In this document: one piece after another, positions 56,025 through 64,000 of the stretch
Layout: each line of letters starts with the position of its first letter
How positions within the stretch are numbered: the first letter of the stretch is position 1
NCBI GenBank assembly: GCA_009193035.1
Contig: SWDT01000012.1
Location: 248,001-312,000 of the forward strand
Direction of reading: 5' to 3'
Length of the DNA stretch: 64,000 nt
Origin: Halicephalobus mephisto
Lineage: Eukaryota; Nematoda; Chromadorea; Rhabditida; Panagrolaimidae
Translations under genes and position numbers: made by a program
The notes under the pieces: model-generated
The model's database searches: none
What the model was told of the DNA's origin: nothing
What the model saw: only the letters and a program-made list of their open reading frames with translations

Positions 56025-59000
56025 ATGTCTGTCGGTTCACGTATCCCTAGTACTGCCAAGAAGAGGAATTCTACCGTACGTTGTCGGAAATCCAAGATCA
56101 AAGTCTCCAGAACTCGTACAAAGAAGAATCGGTTTCTAAAAAACAAGAAAAAAACTCCAGTCGAAGACACAGGAAAGAAAACCTTCAAAAAATGGATAAA
56201 ACTCAAAATTTTCAATTTTCTACCGTTTCTGAAAAAAGAATCATGGAAATCGACCAATTTCTGGAAGTCCATCTTTGTAGATGGTACGTTGTAAGTAATT
56301 TTCATATATGAATGATATTAATCATGTTAACTACAGCGCGAACAAGTTCATCAAAGATTTCGGAATCTGGCTCATCTGTCACCTTGTTGGGTTAATCATG
56401 TTCTTTTTCTGCTGCATCAAGTATTCTACTGATCCGAGGAGGTTAGATATATCGAAATTCAATTATTTTGTATATAAAAGTAGATATTTTATATATAAAC
56501 AAAAGTTTTTATATATGAAAAGAAACATTTTACATATAAATTCAACAGTTTTATATATAAATATTAGTTTTTATATATAAATATAGTTGTTTATATGTAA
56601 ATTTAACAGTTTTATAAATGAGTAATTTCAGAATTGCGGTGTATGTAGCTATGGCCACTGAAATGACGACAGCGGTTATTTGTGGTTTCCGGACTATTAA
56701 GATCATCTTCCTCGTCGGAATTCCGTCCCTCTTGACCTCTAGACTCAGAACAGTGATTGTGATCACGATCATCACCTGGGCTTTCCAAGGACCGGCGATG
56801 AATGCTACTAACAACATCAGGAGCTCCGTGGAAGGGGTTGCTTGTGTCCAGATACGAACCCGGGCCCTGGCAGATGAAATGAGAACCAATGCTAATTCCA
56901 AGTTGCAAGAAGTGCCCTTGGACGAAGCTCGGGAACTGATCGACAACGTCGCTAAACCCTTCAGAATCATGACTCAGACTCTGCGGAAAATAGAAAATTC
57001 AGTTTCTCGGATGATGGAGTGGCAAAAGATGGTGAACGAAATGATGTTGGAGATTTTCGAAATCTGTTCTGAGTTCATCAGAATCCCATACAACCAGTGC
57101 TTAAACAAGTTGAATGATTTTTATTACTATTGCACAGAAAGCACTTATGATTTCGTTTGTCAGCCGATTTTGCTCCTGAAGAAGGTAAGGTTCTGGAAAA
57201 TCTTTATTTTATATATTTTATATATTTTATATATTTTATATATTTTATATATTTTTAGCAATGCTTTGCTGCTAGGTTCGTTTTTCCTGTCTGTAGCTGG
57301 CCTTCGAAGATGAAAAAGAACATCGAAGAAGCAGTTGTGCCCTATGTCAAGAACACCATGAATAAAGCTCTGGATCTAACCAAAAACACTACTTTTTACA
57401 AGATCGTCGCCAAAGGAAAGGAAATAGTAGGTTTTTTTTCTGATCTTCCAAAATAAAAATTTTTTTTTGAAAAGAAATATTTTCAAAATAAAACTTATAT
57501 TTTGAGAAACTTATAAAAAGTTTTTGGGATTTATATTTAACCATTTCATATATGAAAAGTACTACTTTTAGGATTTTATATTTTTAAATTTACTTTATCG
57601 GAGGAATTTCTTGGAGTTAAGTTTATATCAATGTTTAGTTTTTTGATTCAGTACTTTTTTGATCAGAAATCACATTCTGGGAAGTTCTCATTTAAGCGCT
57701 TCATATATGGAAACTACTACTTTTAGAATTCTATATATTTCAACGACATTATGTCTTATACTTTTGTAAAATTAATTATAAATGAGTATTTTAAAAAGTT
57801 TCGGTTTAGTACTCTGATCAGAAATCACATTCTGGAAAGTTCTCATTTAAGCGCTTCGTATATGGAAACTACTACTTTTAGAATTCTATATCTTCTACTT
57901 TTGCTTTATCCAAACTATTTACAACATTAACTTTATATAAATATTTTCAAAATTTCTGATCGAATACCGTTTTCGTCAAATTCAATTCCTAAATTTAAAA
58001 AATAATTTTGTATGTTTTCTGATTTTGTCGTTTATGAATTTTCAGGCTGTCGGAACTAAGGAAGCCTATGACACTCTGAATATCACTGTCCAACATAATT
58101 TTTCCATTGAACAGAAAATTAATGTTAGAATCAGCGAATTCAAAGCAAAACTCCGTTCCGAAGTCCTCGGTTTTCAAAATTTCTTATTTATCATCATGTG
58201 GATCGCCGACTTAGTTATTTATATGATTCTTCTGGTGCCTTTTATTACTTCTGTTTTATACGTTATCAGATTCAATCGGATGGAAAAGGTCGATAATTAT
58301 TTTTTGACTCAAGAATTGAAGAACATTGAGGAAAACAGAAAACAAATAAAAGAAACGAGACTTTTTCCTTTGAGCAAAGAAGAATCCAGCACGGTCGGTT
58401 TTGGACTGAGTTTGGTTATTACTGTTACAAAAATCAGAAATTAATATTTTAAAAAAATTATTTCCAGGATTTTTAAAAACTGCTGGAATTCAAAGTTTCA
58501 GATGTTGATTCTAGAAGTTTCTACTGGATTCTGGAAGACTCCAAAAATTTTACGAGATTCTAGAAAAATTCTGAAGCTTCCATGAAATTCTCGAATTTTC
58601 TAGAAGTTTCTACTGGATTCTGGAAGACTCCAAAAATTTTACGAGATTCTGGAAAATTAAAAAATTATGAAATTTTAGAACGTTCTTGAATCTTCCATGG
58701 GATTCTGGAATGTTCTAGCAGTTTCCATGAGACTTAAAAATTCCAGAATTTCGTATTAGATTTCGAAAGTATAAAATTTTAGAAGTTTTTGCGAAATTCA
58801 GAAATCTTCTGAAACTTTTTGGAATTTTTCGGTTGATTTTGGAAGATTTTAGAAATTTCTGGAAAATTCTAATAAAAATGAATTTTCAGTACATCTGGCC
58901 GTTATCCTGGAGGATCTCTTCAAAGGAAAAACTGAAATTAGCGATCAAGATAGCGATGACGGTGATCGGGATGAGCATCCCGGTCATGTTTGTCCTTGTT

Positions 59001-61017
59001 GACATCTTGACTTACACCGTCCTCAACACCGGATACGAGTTTTTCCACAGTAATTACACCCAGATCATAAAACCGAATGTTTATCAGTTGAAGGTTACTT
59101 TTTATTTTTATTACAAAAAACCTATTTTCGACAAGTTATAGTGATTTTTTAATATTTATCGATAGTTTGATATAAGCATTAATCTTTGAAGATATAGAGT
59201 ATGAGAGGATTATGTGCCTTATATACCTTGATCCAGTAGGTTGTAGATCTGCCTAACAAGGAAAGTCTGCTTCCCCGAAGTAACCTTTTGGAATGAGTTA
59301 TATCATTTATATTTCTGTTGAATCGTGATTAGGGGTTCCTGATCCATGTGTAGATGAGAAAATATATAAAATAAATTTGTAGGGCCGGAGGTACGAGATA
59401 CAAAAGAACTCCAACAAAGTAGAGCGCAATCTACTCTAATTTTACACATATAAACACGGGCTTATACGCCAAAAAAGTTGCAAAAAGTTGGCCGAGACCT
59501 GCCATGCTTATACGTGTAAAATTAGGGTACTGTGGTTATGATTACATTTTTATATTAAATTTTAGTTTTTGGTTTCGATTAGAAAGTTCAAAAAAATTGT
59601 ATCGAAATTATTTCGTAAAAATTTGTGATTTTTAGATCAGTGGAACAGGGTTCTTGAGTTTACTTTTGTCTAACATTTTGGAAGTTTTTCAACCTGTGAA
59701 TTCGGCGACGGAGAAGAAGGACAGTCTCTGGAGGACCTGTTTTCTGGAGCCCAGTCCCCCGAAGTACCGGACCTATAGGCTGATGTGTGGACTCTTCATG
59801 ATAGCGGTGTTCACGTGTTTTGTTGAAGTTTACGTCAGAAGATTCAGACACATCATTGCTAGTAGATTTTTCCCTGATCGAAGACGTCCGAGAGCTTTGT
59901 TCCTCTGCACTGAAATCAAAGAAAAAAGAAAAAATTTCCTTGCTGAAAGTGTCAAAATGGCCAGAGCAAGGTTGTTGAGAAATAAAAAGGAAAAAAAAGA
60001 AAAAAGATCATTCGAGGTCAACGTGCAAGTCAAGACGAATCAGTGCATCAGATGCGCAAGGACTGATTTAAGTTTAACTTCTAATTCGTAAGTTTTTAAT
60101 AAGCAAAAAAATCCGTCTTCAATGGGGTACTATGGGGGTAGTTATGACTTTTTATAATTATCAGTACTTTAATATGCAGTAACTAAACTTAGATATGAAC
60201 AGGAGATTTTTAATGAGGTATTATGTGAGTAATTATGACATTTTTATACTTATCAGTACTTTAATATGCAGTCACTAACCCTAGGGATGGACAAGGGATT
60301 ATGTATTGATTATGTGGCGTTTCTGTCCCAAACGCTTATATTCCAATTTTAGACTTCAAATTCTACAAAAAGCACTTATAATACTGTAATAAAGTCCATA
60401 AATTCTGAATCTAAAATCAAAATCAAAAACTCACTTTCAGAATCCAGGATTCTGAAGACTACCTTTGGATTTTAAAGATACTTGAAATTTTATATATAAC
60501 CTTTATTAAAAAGTAGAAACTTACCTAAAATGACTTTTAAAATATTATATAACAGATGTAAAGTTATTTAAAATTATTTATTTTATAATTTTTAAAGTTG
60601 TAAAAATTGGAAAATAAATACTCAGGACAGAAACGTTCCGTCACGTGTGTACCTCATATACCTTGATCCAGAAGGTTGTAAATCTATCTGAGAAGAATTC
60701 AATTACAAAAGTTGATTACGAAATCATATAAAATTGCGAAATAACTATTATTTGAAACCGAAATTTCAGACTACTTTGGTTTCTAGGAATTCCCGTCAAG
60801 ACCATTTTGCAGAAATTTTTATTTTACTGTAATTTTGGGATTTTTAAAAGATTTAATTTATTTTAGAACAACGAGGATCTGCGTGAATTGCAGGACTCTC
60901 TATTGCGTTGATTGTTTTTCGATTTCGAAACGATGCTACGATTGCCAATGGCCACTCCAGAAAGTCTTCAAGAACACCGAATTCTATGTTGACAGCAGCG
61001 GTAGTGAATCTGAATGA
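56025..61017 (+). CDS. DC-STAMP-family sperm membrane protein (SPE-42/SPE-49, DCST1/2, sneaky type), 748 aa
   Basis: Eight exons: 56,025-56,290; 56,337-56,441; 56,632-57,184; 57,259-57,426; 58,046-58,393; 58,890-59,093; 59,636-60,087; 60,867-61,017. The frame closes exactly. A basic N terminus (SKIKVSRTRTKKNRFLKNKK) precedes several membrane spans (LICHLVGLIMFFFCCIKY, FLFIIMWIADLVIYMILLV, MSIPVMFVLVDILTYTVL, LMCGLFMIAVFTCFVEVYV). The C terminus is a Cys-rich RING-like domain: CIRC, ICVNC, LYCVDC and RCYDC, giving the C4-C4 pattern of SPE-42. Homologues act on sperm in gamete fusion. Length is close to SPE-42. Exon 5's end (GTCGGT donor) is the least certain junction. Four introns exceed 450 nt and are repeat-rich. 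Confidence 0.9.
57205..57256 (+). repeat. (TTTTATATA)n minisatellite in SPE-42-like intron 3
   Basis: About six 9-bp units lead straight into the TTTTTAG acceptor. Confidence 0.85.
57540..57900 (+). repeat. ~155-bp tandem repeat in SPE-42-like intron 4
   Basis: The block GCTTCATATATGGAAAC then TACTACTTTTAGAATTCTAT occurs at about 57,700 and 57,852, with a diverged copy at 57,545. Between the two better copies GATCAGAAATCACATTCTGG is nearly identical over about 85 bp. The intron is long because of this expansion. Confidence 0.8.
58490..58860 (+). repeat. HSE-like repeat tract in SPE-42-like intron 5
   Basis: Two near-identical units of about 65 bp (from 58,509 and 58,598, period 89 bp) each contain TTCTAGAAGTTTC, a perfect three-unit heat-shock element. 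More diverged TTCTGGAA and TTCTAGAA words follow to the end of the intron. Confidence 0.75.
59200..59430 (+). repeat. Dispersed repeat copy in SPE-42-like intron 6
   Basis: ATATACCTTGATCCAGTAGG recurs at 60,657 with one change (CAGAAGG). The later part, ATCGTGATTAGGGGTTCCTG followed by GTAGATGAGAAA, matches 19,703-19,745 in the arrestin array. Confidence 0.6.
59432..59529. mobile_element. Small foldback element (~98 bp) in SPE-42-like intron 6
   Basis: TACTCTAATTTTACACATAT at the left is the inverse of ATACGTGTAAAATTAGGGTA at the right (two mismatches), around a core with CCAAAAAAGTTGCAAAAAG. No coding capacity. Confidence 0.65.
60120..60320 (+). repeat. Two-copy ~97-bp direct repeat in SPE-42-like intron 7
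   Basis: TATCAGTACTTTAATATGCA occurs twice about 97 bp apart, each preceded by GGTAYTATG and TAATTATGAC-like sequence. Confidence 0.75.
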
Positions 61018-61285
61018 TATTTGTCATGGTAAGGATAACCGTTTTTGAATCTTAAAATTCTGTGGAGCTTCTTTGAATTTTTTTAAGTTTTACAACTTTT
61101 CAAATTTCAGTGAAAACTTCTACAACATCTTTAAATTTGTTTTTGGAAGTTCTTTTTGAAACTATTTTGTAGAGATTTTTATTTTTATAAGGACATAATA
61201 CTATGATTATCAAAGTTAAGTAATATCTCGAAATCGAGATCCTATTCCTTGAACGTCTTTGAAAAAGTTTATTTCGGCCGATTTA

Positions 61286-62031
61286 CTAGTATTTCCAACG
61301 GACGTGGATGCCGCCATTGAACTTAGTTCTTTCTGTCCACATTACGATACTTTTGAACCCGATTTTCGACGGAGAATCGTAATCAAGCGAAAACTGCGGG
61401 AAAAATTGAGGCAAACAATTTTTGTAAACATTCAAAGTGGTAACTGTAGGGCAGTGGATATAGCAGTCCAAAGTGGTGTTTATAGAGTAGTTATTCAACT
61501 TGTTTAGTCCGGTCTTCATCTGCCGGATGAACTCCTGGATGTCGTTGATGTCGGCGATTACAGAATCCTCGTCCTCGTAACTGTAGTTCCGAGCTAAGAC
61601 AATTTCGAATTGACGAACGTGTTTGAAAAGCAAAACAATCAAAATCAAAAAATCATTGACGAAATCGATGTCAGCGATGTTGTCGTGGAATTTGATGCAG
61701 ATTTCTTCGATTTTCTTCAAATTTTGTTTCCGATTAATGTGTTTCAAGTATCCTTCGTAAAGAATCTTCTGAAATTCTAAACACAAGTTTCTGGATCTCA
61801 CGTGGATATGTAATTTCTTCGCTTTGAATCTTGTGTAACTCAGGAAATCCACCACGGAACAATTCCGAGTCACGAAACATTCGACTCCAAGTCTGTCAAC
61901 GTCGATTTTGTAACCGGCATCAGAAATCGCCTTCAGGAATCCGGAACTTCCGCAGAATTCTGCTACTGGCAGAAATTCTCCAATACGGTGATCGACGCAC
62001 TCGGCTGACCAGCTGTAGAGCTTCTGTAAAC
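61286..62031 (-). CDS. Unrecognised protein, 3' exon (~248 codons)
   Basis: A long open exon enters in phase 1 after a TTTTCAG acceptor (just above 62,031) and ends at a stop at 61,286. It begins LQKLYSWSAECVDHRIGEFL and continues with GSSGFLKAISDAGYKIDVD, CSVVDFLSYTRF and a helical part (KKIEEICIKFHDNIADI, VLLFKHVRQFEIVLARN). There are no membrane spans and no family I know. Composition is coding-like, GC-richer than its flanks. The upstream exons are uncertain; the exons at 62.8-63.2 kb are on the same strand and may belong to it, but the joint I can see is not clean. Confidence 0.6.
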
Positions 62032-62754
62032 CTGAAAATTTAATTTTTATAGAAAATTTTAAAATTCATAATTTTTAAATATTTCAGTTATTATTCAAAA
62101 ATCATAAGGTTTGCTATTTTTAGATATTTTGCACACTATTTACTGTAAAAAATATGAAATAAATCTTAAAAATAAAAATTCATATATGGAATTTATTTTT
62201 TTTATTTTTTAATTAGAAATGACAAATTTCAATGTTCCTGATATATCATACAATATTGACGCTAAGCAGATATGAAATAGTTTTTTAAAATTGATAACAA
62301 AAAAACGATTAAAAATAACCTACAAAATTTGATTTTCGACACTATATAATCTCAAGTGATGTTCAAAAAAAATAAATTATGCAATTTTTTATTTTAAATT
62401 AATTGTGAAATGTCATGAGTTAAATTAATACTTAATCTATAAAATAAAAAAATATACATTAAATTTCTTTTATATTATATAAATTTACATATTATAAAAA
62501 AACAGATTTTTAATTTTTCTAATATTTATATTTTTTAATTTTTGTAATTTTTAATTTTTTTTATATTTTTATTATTTTTTAATTTTTAATGCTTTTTAAA
62601 ATTTTCATTTTTTTTATTATTTTTTATATTTTTTAAGTTTTCATTATTTTTTATCTTTTTTTTGTTTTTTATTTTTTATTATTTTTGCTCATTTTACCGT
62701 ATCCTTAAGAATCTGACAAATTTTTTATTTTTTGATTTGTCCTACAGTGTAATT
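62032..62754. other. Very AT-rich tract, intron or spacer
   Basis: Low-complexity T/A runs (TTTTTTATTTTTT-like) dominate, especially 62,490-62,690. No gene content. Confidence 0.6.
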
Positions 62755-63159
62755 TTAAAATGCCTTGCCTTTGTTCTCGATTAGTCCTTTGTAAAATGCT
62801 TGCTTGGCGATGATGTCATCGATCTTGCTACTGAAGATATACAGATAGCGAATGTGACTACTCAGAAGGTAAAAGAAAAAATCCCACGAATGTTCCGTCA
62901 GATCCAAATAAAGTTTATGTTTGAAGTATACTGTTTTCTGCAAAAAATTTCGTAAACTAAAAAAAATAAAACAACTTACAAATTCGACGAAAATTACTTC
63001 AAAGTTAATTTTGCACGTTTTTGCTGATTGAAGAAGTTCGATAAAAGCGAAAAATGAATTTTTGCCAGAGAAAATAAATTTTTGAAGATCTCTGTGTTCG
63101 ACTTTTCCGTCCAGGAGTTCTTTGCAGATTTCCATCATCAAAGGATGAGAAAGGTTCAT
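62755..63159 (-). CDS. Unrecognised protein, 120 aa or 5' exons of the 61.3-kb gene
   Basis: Exon 1 is 63,159-62,980 (MNLSHPLMMEICKELLDGK) and exon 2 is 62,937-62,755 (KTVYFKHKLYLDLTEHSWDF to NKGKAF). The 42-nt intron (GTAAGT...TTGCAG) has no in-frame stop. The N terminus faintly resembles an F-box-like helix set (LMMEICKELL...LQKFIFSGKNSF), but I would not name it on that. If the gene continues to 62,031 it must use a donor inside exon 2, for example a GTAGCA in phase 1. Confidence 0.5.
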   Translation of the reverse strand: MNLSHPLMMEICKELLDGKVEHRDLQKFIFSGKNSFFAFIELLQSAKTCKINFEVIFVEFVSCFIFFSLRNFLQKTVYFKHKLYLDLTEHSWDFFFYLLSSHIRYLYIFSSKIDDIIAKQAFYKGLIENKGKAF

Positions 63160-64000
63160 TTTCGGTAGAAATAAATTTAAAATGAAAAAGAAATACTTTG
63201 ATTCTTATCTCAACTAAAGAACGCAAATTTAAGACTGTTCGTCGTGAGAAAATGAACGTCCACGTGACTGATAATCCAAACAAATGAATTTTTTTACGCC
63301 CATCTTCGGTAAATTATGATTAATTTTTTTTTGAAAAAGAAGCAAATTAAATTGAGAATTTTGATTAAATACGAACATCACGAAGTATCTAGTCACATTT
63401 TGAAATTTCGGTTGAGACCCGGAGATTTTCGTGGATTTTACAAGCCTACCGTATTGAATGTACTTGTAAATTCTTGACTTCACTACATATCTGTCACAAA
63501 AATGAAAATGAAAATAAAAACAACTTGTTTATGTGATTTCTTATGAACAAGAACTTTCAAATTTTTTAGTTTTTTGTGTGATTTTTGGAACCTTGTAGAT
63601 GACTGTACTTTCTGTCAACGAATGTCCAGACTTTTTATCGAAGATTCTCTGAAGCTGTGAATCCTCTGTAAATCAACTCTCGAATTATGTGTTAATAAAC
63701 CCTCGTGTATGAACTCCAGAATTTTCCATGATTCTGTGGTTCTTTAAACTATTTTAAAAATGAATTTTTGAATATTTTGAAAATCATTTTCTGAATTCTT
63801 ATATTTCTTGTTTGTTGATTTTTTCTGATAAGAATGAAGTCTAGCAAAACTGAATATTTTTGACAACTGTGTACGTGAATTTTAATGTTTTCATGAATCA
63901 TAACGAAGAATCACAATGATGACGAATTTTTCTCATTTTTTTTCGCTTTCATCACGATAAAAGCTTGAAGAACCTTCATTTCAACCAAAGGTCCGGTTTC
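63160..64000. other. Right-edge region without a supported gene
   Basis: A minus-strand open frame at 63,229-63,483 (KSRIYKYIQYGRLVKSTKI) may be a further 5' exon, but it has no clear splice partner. The rest is AT-rich. Confidence 0.45.

Noticed and set aside
1..64000. CRISPR arrays, bacterial-style operons, riboswitches, rRNA
   Set aside because: None seen; the window is eukaryotic and the direct repeats lack the regular short-repeat and unique-spacer form.

Overview
This is a eukaryotic, AT-rich window, most likely from a nematode (my confidence about 0.75). Reasons: most introns are only 42-51 nt with TTTTCAG-type acceptors. Acceptor-like TTTTCAG/TTTTTAG sites sit a few bases before several start codons, as expected for spliced-leader trans-splicing. 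Two GTPase-region genes are spaced 116 nt apart in an operon-like way. There is a TACTGTAG-bearing tandem repeat of a kind common in nematode DNA. The gene content includes an SPE-42/DC-STAMP sperm protein, an OST-alpha (OSTA-like) protein, Ro60 and imidazolonepropionase. The species cannot be named from sequence alone.

Layout. (1) 1-28.1 kb: a minus-strand tandem array of alpha-arrestin (ARRDC/ARRD-type) genes, called A to N here. Most have three exons: arrestin N domain, arrestin C domain, then the last C-domain strand plus a Pro-rich tail with PPxY motifs. Ten are intact across the arrestin fold (B, D, F, G, H, J, K, L, M, N), A runs off the left edge, and C, E and I are pseudogenes. An extra arrestin scrap lies at 21.76 kb. 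A decayed plus-strand LRAT-like copy is embedded at 21.9-22.3 kb. (2) 28.7-32.0 kb: two intact minus-strand paralogues with LRAT-domain hallmarks (SHWGIYIG and NCQHF). (3) 33.7-43.4 kb: a duplicated plus-strand two-gene GTPase cassette. Cassette 1 has a broken GTPase gene followed by an intact 489-aa gene with no G domain. Cassette 2 has an intact 574-aa GTPase followed by a 985-aa protein with a novel N-terminal region, a Cys-rich region and a C-terminal G domain. (4) 43.4-49.8 kb: a gene-poor stretch rich in tandem repeats, a foldback element, a tRNA-like element and an RFX/DAF-19-type X-box. (5) 49.8-63.2 kb: conserved single-copy genes: OST-alpha (+), Ro60 (-), imidazolonepropionase (-), SPE-42/SPE-49-like (+), then unrecognised minus-strand exons.

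How the genes may work together. Alpha-arrestins recruit NEDD4-family ubiquitin ligases to membrane cargo through PPxY motifs. The array varies mainly in whether that tail is kept, so different copies may have different adaptor ability. The arrestin, LRAT-like and P-loop GTPase families all look like fast-evolving accessory expansions next to a conserved block. The best candidate for an undescribed system is the GTPase cassette: a G-domain protein and a larger Cys-rich/G-domain partner, apparently co-transcribed and duplicated as a unit. Gene models were spliced by hand. All intact models keep frame through every junction, but no transcript evidence was available.
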